NCBI RefSeq assembly: GCF_001748365.1
Contig: NZ_BDHH01000003.1
Location: forward strand, 40,302-104,301
Length of the DNA: 64,000 nucleotides
Reading direction: 5' to 3'
Source: Fusibacter sp. 3D3
GTDB lineage: Bacteria; Bacillota; Clostridia; Peptostreptococcales; Acidaminobacteraceae
The notes below the pieces were generated by a model. That model was not told where the DNA came from and searched no databases. It was given only the letters and a program-made list of their open reading frames with translations. Numbering within the stretch: position 1 is the first letter of the stretch; every line of letters starts with the position of its first letter. Of this stretch, positions 45,611 to 53,702 are shown piece after piece. The position numbers and the translations under genes were made by a program.

Positions 45611-46654
45611 ATGATCAAGATGTTGAGAAATGGTAATTTGGATATAGACGTGTTAGAGATTAAGGATGTCATCGATATAAAGGTACTTCAGATGTTCCAA
45701 GATAATTTTGCAATTGGGATGAATATTGCAAGTGTAACGGTTGATAAAAATGGAGCTCCTGTCACTGCAGAAAGTTCATACACAAAATTCTGTATGGATT
45801 TCACACATTCCACTAAAGTAGGGGATGACAGATGTGCAGAGTCACATCGTAAAGCCGGAGAAGTTGCTGCACAAACAGGGAAACCTTATGTATTCACATG
45901 TCACGCAGGCCTTATTGACTTTGCGGCACCCATTATGGTTGAAGGACATTTGCTAGGGACAATCCTTGGGGGACAAATTTTAACATCAGATCCAGGCGAG
46001 GAGAAGTTTAGAAAAACAGCAATTGAGATAGGGGTTGATCCTCAGGGCTATGTCAATGCTTCCAAAGATGTATACAAGACAGAAGAAAAAAATGTCACTG
46101 CAGCAGCAGAAGTCCTCTATATTGTTACAAATGCACTTTCAAAAACGGGCTATGAGCAATTGAGGCTTAGTCATATGTCGCAGGAACTCTCTGAAAATGT
46201 AACTCAAATCGCAGCAACTATGGAAGAACTCACCGCTTCTTCTGTGGAGGTGACTTCCAATCAACATTCGCTCAGTGATGAAATCCTCAATGTCAAAAAA
46301 GTATCCAATGAGATCAATTCGATATTGGACTCCATCAAGAGTATCGCTGATGAGACGAAAATGCTAGGGTTAAATGCGGCGATTGAAGCTGCCAGAGTAG
46401 GAGAAGCGGGCAGAGGTTTTGGCGTGGTCGCAACTGAAATTAGAACGCTATCCATGAATTCAAAAGATACAGCGATAAAAATTGAAGAACTGACAAAGAG
46501 TATTGAAGGGTCTGTAGACAGTACCATTAAAACTTCAAATGCGACACTTCTAACGACTGAGCAACAGACGGCAGCTATAGAAGAAGCGACTGCTAGCATC
46601 ATGGAAATGACGATTCTTGCAGACAATTTGAATTCAATGACGAATACCAAATAG
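45611..46654 (+). CDS. Soluble PocR-domain methyl-accepting chemotaxis-like receptor
   Basis: 347 residues without transmembrane helices. The N-terminal ~165 residues are a PocR sensory domain (CMDFTHSTKVGDDRCAESHR, then TGKPYVFTCHAGLIDFAAPI), whose relatives bind small hydroxylated hydrocarbons or use conserved Cys residues. The C-terminal part is a short MCP signalling hairpin with the tip LGLNAAIEAARVGEAGRGFG, then VVATEIRTLS. It would send a cytoplasmic metabolite signal to the CheW/CheA-like partners. No cheY, cheB or cheR is nearby. Confidence 0.9.
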   Translation: MIKMLRNGNLDIDVLEIKDVIDIKVLQMFQDNFAIGMNIASVTVDKNGAPVTAESSYTKFCMDFTHSTKVGDDRCAESHRKAGEVAAQTGKPYVFTCHAGLIDFAAPIMVEGHLLGTILGGQILTSDPGEEKFRKTAIEIGVDPQGYVNASKDVYKTEEKNVTAAAEVLYIVTNALSKTGYEQLRLSHMSQELSENVTQIAATMEELTASSVEVTSNQHSLSDEILNVKKVSNEINSILDSIKSIADETKMLGLNAAIEAARVGEAGRGFGVVATEIRTLSMNSKDTAIKIEELTKSIEGSVDSTIKTSNATLLTTEQQTAAIEEATASIMEMTILADNLNSMTNTK

Positions 46655-46666
46655 GTAGAAGTTTTT

Positions 46667-46708
46667 AAGCATCCTTATCCTGTCCGTGCAATGATAAGGG
46701 TGCTTTTT
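46667..46708 (+). terminator. Rho-independent terminator
   Basis: AAGCATCCTTATC pairs with GATAAGGGTGCTT (one G-U/mismatch) and is followed by TTTTAT. It closes the CheA-like/CheW/MCP operon. Confidence 0.7.
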
Positions 46709-46773
46709 ATGTGCAATTTGCATGGGCGTAATCCAATGGGTGAAAGTCTATAGCATTCATTTATAAGTGTTTC

Positions 46774-47580
46774 CTATAAGTGTTTCCTGAACTTCAGCGG
46801 TGAGACCTTCATGTATCTTTTAAAGACTTTTCCAAAGTAAGAGCTGTCGTTATATCCGATTTTTTCAGAGATTTCGGTGATGTTTAAGGGGGTGTGCTGT
46901 AAGAGCTCAACCGCTTTTTTTATACGAATCGTATTTTGATATTCAGTGAGGGTAAAGCCAGAGCTTTCCTTAAAAATTTTGCAGAGATAGTACTTGTTAA
47001 GTCCAAATTGCGCAGATAAACGCTCTAGCGTGAGCGTCTCTGCATAATGGTGATTGACATATTTAAAGATTTTGTTAGTGTGGAGGTTACAGTGATTCTC
47101 AGTGAGCCTAGGCATTTGCTTGAAAGTGATATTTAGATAGTGTAGTAATTCTATAAGTCGTGCGACTTTAAGTGTGTTTACGGGATAGAGGGGAGTGTCC
47201 ATAGATTCACATGCATCTAGAGCGCTCAATAAACGATAGACCTCATGTTGAATTTTAAGTGGCAGTCTAAACACACTGCTTTTTTGATCGAAAATATGAA
47301 ACAACGGCCTTAAATTGAGATTCGCATAGTTTTTTAATAATGCTTGACGATGGATTTCAACAAGAATTCTGTCCATAGGGCCCTTGGAACCTACAAAAGT
47401 TTTATGCAGTGTATTTTCGGCTATAAAAATCAAATCGCCAGGAATAATGTGATAGGTGCGATCTTTAATAAAGTACTCTTTTTCTCCCGTAACTTGATAA
47501 TAGAGCTCTATGGAATCGTGAAAATGCGTAGCGTTCATTTGATAAATTTCTGTGGTGCGCTCGGTTCTTATGTAGTTCAA
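46774..47580 (-). CDS. AraC-family transcriptional regulator
   Basis: 268 residues. A cupin-type N-terminal ligand domain (HFHDSIELYYQVTGEKEYFI, RTYHIIPGDLIFIAENTLHK) precedes two AraC helix-turn-helix motifs (LTLERLSAQFGLNKYYLCKI, and ITEISEKIGYNDSSYFGKVF). The start is TTG at 47580 behind GGGGG. It is divergent from the GH4 gene, 220 bases away, so it is probably its regulator, responding to a sugar. Confidence 0.9.
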   Translation of the reverse strand: MNYIRTERTTEIYQMNATHFHDSIELYYQVTGEKEYFIKDRTYHIIPGDLIFIAENTLHKTFVGSKGPMDRILVEIHRQALLKNYANLNLRPLFHIFDQKSSVFRLPLKIQHEVYRLLSALDACESMDTPLYPVNTLKVARLIELLHYLNITFKQMPRLTENHCNLHTNKIFKYVNHHYAETLTLERLSAQFGLNKYYLCKIFKESSGFTLTEYQNTIRIKKAVELLQHTPLNITEISEKIGYNDSSYFGKVFKRYMKVSPLKFRKHL

Positions 47581-47800
47581 ATGTATAGCCCCCTTTTGTT
47601 AACAAGTATTTTAGTCCAACACTACCACAATATTATACCAAAATAATATCAAAAACTAAATAAGTGCGATATTTCATAGTAAATTTGTTCTAAAATGAGA
47701 TTAGGATATAAAATAATCAAGAAGTGAGTAGAGGTTATGCATGCAGGTTGAAAAAATTACAGGAAAGGAATAAGAGATGCGATATTTGAAGGAGAACAAA

Positions 47801-49171
47801 GTGGCGGATATAAAAATCGCTTATATTGGCGGGGGCTCTCGCGGTTGGGCATGGCGTTTAATGAGTGATCTTGCAATGGAGGGGGCAATTTCTGGAGAAA
47901 TAAAACTATATGATATTGATCAAGAGGCTTCTAAGAGCAATGAAATCATAGGCAATAAACTGAGTCAGAGACCAGATGTTGTAGGCAAGTGGCATTACAG
48001 AGCTGTGGAAACCTTGCAAGAGGCGCTTGAAGGTTCGGATTTTATCATCATTTCTATTTTGCCAGGAACTTTCGAAGAAATGGCATCCGATGTACATACA
48101 CCAGAAGCTTACAAGATTTATCAGTCCGTGGGAGATACTTGTGGACCGGGTGGGGTCATTAGAGCGCTTAGAACAATACCGATGTATGTTGATATAGCAG
48201 AAAATATAAAAGCGTATGCATCGGATGCATGGGTGATTAACTATACCAATCCCATGACACTTTGTATGAAAACGCTTTACAGCGTCTTTCCAAAGATCAA
48301 GGCATTTGGATGTTGCCACGAAGTGTTTGGGACTCAGAGATTGCTCGCGAGTATGTTAGAGGAAATGGAAGGCATAAAAGAGATTTCAAGAGAAGAGATT
48401 AAAATTAATGTTAAAGGTATTAATCATTTTACTTGGATTGATAGCGCATACTATAAGGGAACAGATTTGATGCCCTTATATGAGCAATTTGTTGATCGGT
48501 ATTATAACGAAGGGTACCAAGTAGCAGGCGATGATCATTGGCTCAATAGTTTTTTTGAAAGTGCAAATCGTGTGAAATTCGATTTGTTTAAGCGATATGG
48601 CATAATTGCAGCTGCTGGAGATCGGCATCTTGCAGAATTTATGCCCCCTTGGTATCTAAAAACACCTGAAATAGCACAATCGTGGAAGTTCACCCTTACA
48701 CCTGTTTCGTGGCGAAAAGAGAATCGACAACAACTCATAGAAGAGAGTCAATGTCTCTATTCTGGTGAGAAAGAAGTGGTTGTAACTGAGACGGGTGAAG
48801 ACGGTGTTAAACAGATCAAAGCGTTATTGGGCATTGAACCCTTAGTTACAAATGTGAACATCCCCAATACAGGTCAGATTTCAAATTTGCCACTCGGTGC
48901 AATCGTGGAAACAAATGCTCTGTTTACAACCAATTCAGTGCAGGCCATATGTGCAGGTGCTCTTCCTTATGCAGTGCATTCACTCGTGAACAGACATGTA
49001 TTGAATCAAGAAAACTTAGTGAAAGCAATTCTTGAAAAAGATAAAGAGCAAGTTTTTCATGTTTTTATGAATGAGCCTTTGATGACACTGGATGCAAATG
49101 AAGGCAGAGAATTGTTTGAAAAAATGATCAGAAACACAAGTTCTTATCTTGAAGACTGGTGTTTAAAATGA
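47801..49171 (+). CDS. Glycoside hydrolase family 4 enzyme, alpha-galacturonidase (LplD) type
   Basis: 456 residues from GTG 47801 (AAGGAG, spacing 6); an ATG at 47777 would add eight residues. GH4 hallmarks: NAD+-binding IAYIGGGSRGWAW, SDFIIISILPG, VINYTNPMTL, the cysteine/metal motif CHEVFGTQ and KGINHFTWID. In GH4 the four residues after the metal cysteine track specificity; CHEV is the signature reported for LplD-type alpha-galacturonidases, while CHSV goes with alpha-galactosidase and CNVP with 6-phospho-beta-glucosidase. The reaction needs NAD+ and Mn2+. Its neighbours handle amino sugars, so the true substrate deserves caution. Confidence 0.85.
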   Translation: MADIKIAYIGGGSRGWAWRLMSDLAMEGAISGEIKLYDIDQEASKSNEIIGNKLSQRPDVVGKWHYRAVETLQEALEGSDFIIISILPGTFEEMASDVHTPEAYKIYQSVGDTCGPGGVIRALRTIPMYVDIAENIKAYASDAWVINYTNPMTLCMKTLYSVFPKIKAFGCCHEVFGTQRLLASMLEEMEGIKEISREEIKINVKGINHFTWIDSAYYKGTDLMPLYEQFVDRYYNEGYQVAGDDHWLNSFFESANRVKFDLFKRYGIIAAAGDRHLAEFMPPWYLKTPEIAQSWKFTLTPVSWRKENRQQLIEESQCLYSGEKEVVVTETGEDGVKQIKALLGIEPLVTNVNIPNTGQISNLPLGAIVETNALFTTNSVQAICAGALPYAVHSLVNRHVLNQENLVKAILEKDKEQVFHVFMNEPLMTLDANEGRELFEKMIRNTSSYLEDWCLK

Positions 49172-49256
49172 CAAACAATCGACAGTGTGTAATTGCACAC
49201 TAATTTGCATAAAATACACATAAAGCATAAAATTACACACTATTGCGCATTGAAAT

Positions 49257-49310
49257 ACACACAAAAAGGCAAAAGTTACACGGTAACTGTTGTCTTTTTG
49301 TGTGTTATTT
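49257..49310 (+). terminator. Large hairpin terminator after the GH4 gene
   Basis: ACACACAAAAAG...CAAAAGTTAC pairs with GTAACTGTTG...CTTTTTGTGTGT over more than 20 bases with a 3-base loop, followed by TATTTTTA. Just upstream (49172-49256) are several TACACAY words and GTGTAATTGCACAC (49187-49200), possible activator sites for the downstream sigma-54 promoter. Confidence 0.6.
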
Positions 49311-49389
49311 TTATGTCTTTAAAAAAATGGGTTCAAAAATCAATGGTTGAGAAGATTTGTTAAACAAAAAAATAACATAGATTTAACTT

Positions 49390-49405
49390 TGGCACGATAT
49401 ATGCG
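49390..49405 (+). promoter_or_regulatory. Sigma-54 (RpoN) promoter of the PTS operon
   Basis: TGGCAC-GATAT-ATGCG keeps the invariant GG (49391-49392) and GC (49403-49404) exactly 10 bases apart. It lies 30 bases before the HPr start. No competing vegetative promoter is obvious. Sigma-54 promoters require an AAA+ activator such as the LevR-like protein at 28989-31748. Confidence 0.75.
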
Positions 49406-49434
49406 TTAATATAGTGTGCAAAGGAGGTGTTAGT

Positions 49435-49692
49435 GTGAAAGAATTTTCAGTAACGGTGAACAGTGCAACAGGATTGCATGCAAGACCAGCAAGTCAATTA
49501 GTCAGTGAAGCTTCTAAATTTAAAAGTGATATCAAATTGAATAAAGGCGATGTTTCTGTTAATGGCAAGAGCATCATGGGTGTTCTTGGACTTGGCGTTT
49601 TAACAGGAGATACCATCCGTATTACGGCAGAAGGCACGGATGAGCATGAAGCGGTTAACGCATTAGAAGCTTTATTTGAAGCAGGGTTGTAG
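49435..49692 (+). CDS. ptsH: HPr-family phosphocarrier protein
   Basis: 85 residues. GLHARPASQLV holds the phosphorylated His15, and GKSIMGVLGLGV holds Ser46, the HPr-kinase site in Bacillota, so both catalytic and regulatory sites are kept. GTG start at 49435 behind AAAGGAGGTG. First gene after the sigma-54 promoter. It relays phosphate from Enzyme I to the EIIA encoded next. A second HPr paralogue is at 55621. Confidence 0.92.
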   Translation: MKEFSVTVNSATGLHARPASQLVSEASKFKSDIKLNKGDVSVNGKSIMGVLGLGVLTGDTIRITAEGTDEHEAVNALEALFEAGL

Positions 49693-49759
49693 CAAGGTTA
49701 TTCATCAGAATATCATGAATTTTATCTTATAAGACATAAAAAGAAGGGTTCGATCACAT

Positions 49760-50101
49760 ATGGAAAATTTAGAATTGCAATGTTTTGAAATCATAACCAA
49801 TGCAGGTATTGCGAAATCAAGCTATATTGAGGCAATACAAGCTGTGAAAAAGGGTAAGAATGCAGACGTCGAAGCGTTGATGAAAGAAGGTGAAGACGGT
49901 CTTTTAAAGGGGCATAAAGCACATTTCAACCTACTTCAAACGACGGAGCCTTTGGATTCAACAACTAAAATGGTATTGGTCATGCACGCCGAAGATCAGC
50001 TCATGAACGCAGAAACCTTTAAAATTATGGCTAAAGAGTACTTAGAGCTTTATCAAAAGGTATTTGAACTTGAAAAAATTGTTAAGACACTTATCAAGTG
50101 A
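49760..50101 (+). CDS. PTS EIIA component, lactose/cellobiose family
   Basis: 113 residues, an all-helical trimer-forming EIIA. EGLLKGHKAHF-type helix followed by the active-site helix LVMHAEDQLMNAETFKIMAK with the phosphorylated His. N-terminal ITNAGIAKSSYIEAIQAVKK matches CelC/ChbA. Phosphate moves from HPr to this His, then to EIIB. It is 67 bases after ptsH. Confidence 0.93.
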   Translation: MENLELQCFEIITNAGIAKSSYIEAIQAVKKGKNADVEALMKEGEDGLLKGHKAHFNLLQTTEPLDSTTKMVLVMHAEDQLMNAETFKIMAKEYLELYQKVFELEKIVKTLIK

Positions 50102-50122
50102 TTCTAAAAAGGGAGGCACGCA

Positions 50123-50446
50123 ATGAAGAAAATATATCTATTTTGTAGTGCGGGCATGTCAACCAGCATCCTTGCAAGTAAAATGCAGGAAGTTGCAGAT
50201 GCGCATAATTTAGAGGTTGAGGTGAAAGCATTCTCTTTGACTGAAATGGATGAAATTTATAATCGCGAGCATCCAGAATGTATTTTAATAGGGCCGCAAG
50301 TAAGATTTATCTATGAAGAAACAAAGAATAAGTACAATCTATTAAAGACCCCGGTTGGACTGATAGATGCTAAAGATTATGGCATGATCAATGGGGCAAA
50401 TGTATTGAAGCAAGCGGTACAACTGATTAAACAGGGTGTCGAGTAA
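50123..50446 (+). CDS. PTS EIIB component, lactose/cellobiose family
   Basis: 107 residues. The N-terminal P-loop YLFCSAGMSTSILASKM carries the phosphorylated Cys at residue 8, typical of CelA/ChbB. ILIGPQVRFIYEE is the following conserved block. RBS GGGAGG; 21 bases after EIIA. Confidence 0.94.
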   Translation: MKKIYLFCSAGMSTSILASKMQEVADAHNLEVEVKAFSLTEMDEIYNREHPECILIGPQVRFIYEETKNKYNLLKTPVGLIDAKDYGMINGANVLKQAVQLIKQGVE

Positions 50447-50483
50447 AATCAGAGCATAACAGATAAAAGGGGGGAAAGTTAAA

Positions 50484-51848
50484 ATGAAAGAATCTAAATT
50501 TATGAACAAATTTGAGTCAAAGCTAATTCCAATTGCTAGAATGATCAGTGAGAATAAATATTTAATGTCCATCCGTGATGGCTTCTTGATCGGCATGCCT
50601 TTACTGATCATAGGATCGTTTTTTATGTTAATCTCCAATTTCCCAATTCCAGCATGGATGAGTTTATTGAGAAATACATCGGTGAATGGGGTGACGATCG
50701 CATCGTATTTTTCAGTTGTTACAAATGCAACTTATTCTATAATGGCGATATTCATTGTCATGGGTATTGGTTTTAATTTCGCAAAACGCGAAAAAACAAA
50801 TCCTATATTTGGTGCAGCGGTAGCGCTTATGAGCTGGTTTATGCTCATGCCGTTTACAACGACGGTAACGGTAGAGAGCACGGGTGAAATTCTCAGCGTT
50901 GCAAGTGTACCGCTAGATTGGGTCGGCTCAAAAGGCATATTTCTAGGCATTATCAGTTCTTTTGTAGCCGTTAATATCTACAAGAAAATTGAGGCAAAAG
51001 GCTGGGTTATCAAGATGCCACACGGTGTGCCACCCACAGTAGCACAAGCGTTTTCATCATTAGTACCTGTGGGCGTTGTAGCCGTTGTATTTTTCTTCAT
51101 TCAAATTGGGTTTTCATTCACCTCATTTGGAAATGCATTCAATTTCATTTTTACGGTCCTCCAAATGCCGCTTCAAAACATTGGAGACTCTTTAGGCACC
51201 ATGTTAGGCGTTTACCTGTTTGCACATATTTTGTGGATGTTCGGGATTCATGGGACCAATATTACAGATTCTGTTTTTAGACCTATTTTGTACACGCTTT
51301 CAGCTGAAAATTTAGCAGCTCTATCGGCGGGGTCACCATTACCACATATTATCAACGTTCAATTCCAAGACTTATTTGCCACATATGGTGGTGGAGGCTC
51401 TACATTGTCTTTATTGATCGCAATGTTTTTCTTCTGTAAGTCTAAGCGTATAAAAGAATTAGGAAAGCTTGCCATCATTCCGAGTATATTTGGCATTAAT
51501 GAACCGGTTATATTTGGACTCCCAGTAGTGCTGAATCCAATTATAGCCATCCCATTTATCGGGGTGCCTTTAATCAATATTGTGATTAGCTATATGACCA
51601 TGAAAGTGGGGTTGGTTCCAATTTGTAATGGCGTTGTAATGCCATGGACGACACCGCCTATTATTTCGGGATTCTTATCATCGGGATGGCAAGGGTCTGT
51701 GCTGCAAATCGTATTAATCACTTTGGGGATATTTATCTATTTACCTTTCATTAAAACAATGGATAAAAGTTATATCTTAGAAGAAGAAAAATTTGAACTT
51801 GCAGGCGAAGATGAAATTTCACTTGATGATTTATCTTTTGAAGACTAA
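50484..51848 (+). CDS. PTS EIIC component, cellobiose/chitobiose family
   Basis: 454 residues with about 10 membrane helices. Visible: ISENKYLMSIRDGFLIGMPL, the substrate-pocket region HILWMFGIHGTNI and the NEPVIFGLPVVLNPI motif universal to this family, which binds the sugar. It transports and phosphorylates a disaccharide such as cellobiose, chitobiose or a MurNAc-GlcNAc type sugar. The presence of MupG and NagAB downstream favours an amino-sugar disaccharide. Confidence 0.92.
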   Translation: MKESKFMNKFESKLIPIARMISENKYLMSIRDGFLIGMPLLIIGSFFMLISNFPIPAWMSLLRNTSVNGVTIASYFSVVTNATYSIMAIFIVMGIGFNFAKREKTNPIFGAAVALMSWFMLMPFTTTVTVESTGEILSVASVPLDWVGSKGIFLGIISSFVAVNIYKKIEAKGWVIKMPHGVPPTVAQAFSSLVPVGVVAVVFFFIQIGFSFTSFGNAFNFIFTVLQMPLQNIGDSLGTMLGVYLFAHILWMFGIHGTNITDSVFRPILYTLSAENLAALSAGSPLPHIINVQFQDLFATYGGGGSTLSLLIAMFFFCKSKRIKELGKLAIIPSIFGINEPVIFGLPVVLNPIIAIPFIGVPLINIVISYMTMKVGLVPICNGVVMPWTTPPIISGFLSSGWQGSVLQIVLITLGIFIYLPFIKTMDKSYILEEEKFELAGEDEISLDDLSFED

Positions 51849-51889
51849 AAACGAAACACGAGCATAATTGTAAAGACTGAGAGGAAAAG

Positions 51890-52414
51890 ATGCTTAAAGT
51901 AATTGCGATTTACGATCAGATTCAATCTGGCATGGGCACAAAAGATGATAAAATGCTGCCTTTAGGGGGTAAAAATACTTCAATTGGTCCCAGTGTTATG
52001 ATGGAAAAATTTTTAAAAGCGAATGATTTAAAAGTTGTAGCTTGCCTATATTGTGGAACTGGCACCTATCTTGAAAACAAAACAAAGGTCAGCCAAAAAA
52101 TCTGCGAGAAATTGGAGCAATTAAAGCCGGACATCGTGATCTGTGGGCCTGCATTTGATTATTCCGATTACGCGATGATGTGTGCGGAACTTGCAGTGGC
52201 CATCAATCAAACCACCAGTGTACCTGCAATCGCTTCTATGGCAAAAGAAAATGAAGCCATAATCAGGGCTCATAAGGCTGAAATACACATTGTGAAATGT
52301 CCGAGGAAGGGTGAAGCAGAGCTCAATAAGGCACTTGAAAATTTGTGTACTGTGGCAGGGCAAATGGCTAGAAAAGAAGTGAACCCAGATGAAATCAAGA
52401 CGTATTGTTTTTAG
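51890..52414 (+). CDS. GrdB-like protein (glycine/betaine reductase component B family)
   Basis: 174 residues, only about 40% of true GrdB. KPDIVICGPAFDYSDYAMMC and TTSVPAIASMAKENEA match the GrdB/PrdB-type fold; a CLYCGTGTYLEN segment supplies a CxxC where GrdB has a different loop. No selenocysteine context is visible, and no other reductase genes (grdA, grdC, trxAB) are near. Position between EIIC and MupG, with a 41-base gap ahead and 20 behind, ties it to the sugar operon. Its reaction there is unknown to me. Confidence 0.75.
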   Translation: MLKVIAIYDQIQSGMGTKDDKMLPLGGKNTSIGPSVMMEKFLKANDLKVVACLYCGTGTYLENKTKVSQKICEKLEQLKPDIVICGPAFDYSDYAMMCAELAVAINQTTSVPAIASMAKENEAIIRAHKAEIHIVKCPRKGEAELNKALENLCTVAGQMARKEVNPDEIKTYCF

Positions 52415-52434
52415 AGCCCAAAAGGAGTTTAGAA

Positions 52435-53535
52435 ATGCATAGATTTGGAATTTCAATATATCCAGAGCACTCAACAAAAGAAAAAGACTATGAATATATG
52501 CGGTTAGCAGCAAGTTTTGGTTTTTCAAGAATTTTCACGTGTTTATTGTCAGTGCAAAAGCCCAAAGAGGAGATTATAAGTGAATTCGGAGAATTTGTAA
52601 GATATGCCCACGAACTAGGCTATATAGTGGGCGTGGATACAAATCCAGAAGTCTTTACACATCTTGGGGCAACGCCACTTGATTTAAAGCCATTTTCGGA
52701 TATGGGTGTGGATATCGTAAGGCTTGATGGTCATTTTAGCGACCGTGAAGACATCGCCATAACGCATAATGCCTACGGGATTCTCATTGAATTTAACGGG
52801 AGTTCAAATGCGGCACTTGATTTAATGATGGAGAGAGGCGCTGATTCGCACAATATGGTGGTATGTCATAATTTTTATCCTCAAAAGTACACGGGGCTAA
52901 GTTATGAGCGGTTTATGACTTTTACGAATAAGTACAAAGCGATGGGACTTTCTGTTTCAGCATTTGTTTCCAGCAATAATGAAAAGACTTTTGGCCCATG
53001 GGAAGTCTATGAGGGCTTGCCAACTTGTGAACTTTTGAGAGGCCTTCCCATAGATTTTCAGACGAGATTTTTACTGGCAACAGGTGGTATTGATGATATC
53101 CTTATCGGAAATGCATATGCAACACCTCAAGAGCTTAAGGCAATGTCGGCCGTAGACCTGTCCAAAATCACGATAAAAATGGAACCGATCGCAGAGCTCA
53201 CAGAAATTGAAAACAAGATCATAAATCATTTTGTCCATTTTGATCGAGTGGATACCTCAGAATATATGATTCGAAGCAGTATCACAAGAGAAACTTACAA
53301 ACAAGTTTCAATTCCCTGTAGACCCTGTGATCAAAAAGAATTTCAAAAGGGGGATGTACTCGTCGTCAACGATAATTTGAAACATTACAGAGGAGAATTA
53401 CAAATCGTTAGAACGTGTATGCCCAACACTGGTGAGCGAAATTATGTGGGCAGAATTGAAAGCGAAGAATTGATGCTACTTCAATTTCTCAAACCAGAAT
53501 ATCTTTTTGCTTTGATCCCAAAATTTAAATCTTAG
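52435..53535 (+). CDS. mupG: MupG-like 6-phospho-N-acetylmuramidase (DUF871)
   Basis: 366 residues. An N-terminal TIM barrel (FGISIYPEHSTKEKDYEYMR, VDTNPEVFTHLGATPLDL, VDIVRLDGHFS, IEFNGSSNAAL) is followed by a C-terminal cyclophilin-like beta domain (SITRETYKQVSIPCRPC). This is the DUF871/MupG architecture; S. aureus MupG splits MurNAc-6-phosphate-GlcNAc into MurNAc-6-phosphate and GlcNAc. The ATG at 52435 has AAGGAG upstream. No murQ etherase is in the operon, so either it is elsewhere or the substrate is a related phospho-disaccharide. Confidence 0.87.
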   Translation: MHRFGISIYPEHSTKEKDYEYMRLAASFGFSRIFTCLLSVQKPKEEIISEFGEFVRYAHELGYIVGVDTNPEVFTHLGATPLDLKPFSDMGVDIVRLDGHFSDREDIAITHNAYGILIEFNGSSNAALDLMMERGADSHNMVVCHNFYPQKYTGLSYERFMTFTNKYKAMGLSVSAFVSSNNEKTFGPWEVYEGLPTCELLRGLPIDFQTRFLLATGGIDDILIGNAYATPQELKAMSAVDLSKITIKMEPIAELTEIENKIINHFVHFDRVDTSEYMIRSSITRETYKQVSIPCRPCDQKEFQKGDVLVVNDNLKHYRGELQIVRTCMPNTGERNYVGRIESEELMLLQFLKPEYLFALIPKFKS

Positions 53536-53554
53536 GGCTTTAGAGCAAGAAGCC

Positions 53555-53612
53555 AACCTTTTTAAGGGTAGAGTCAATTATTTGATGAATACCCTTCAAA
53601 AAGGTTTATTTT
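53555..53612 (+). terminator. Hairpin, probable terminator or attenuator
   Basis: AACCTTTTTAAGGGTA pairs with TACCCTTCAAAAAGGTT around a 20-base loop, followed by TATTTTCG. It may partly separate the sigma-54 operon from nagA. Confidence 0.6.
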
Positions 53613-53702
53613 CGTTTCTGAAAGAGTTACTATTAAATGAGTAGAATATTATTTTAAAAATCTAAAATCGACTTATGAATCTATATAAGAGAGGTGAATG
53701 TT

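Noticed and set aside
48265..48280. Catabolite (cre)-like site TGAAAACGCTTTAC inside the GH4 gene
   Set aside because: It deviates from the cre consensus near its 3' end and lies within coding sequence, so I could not support it.
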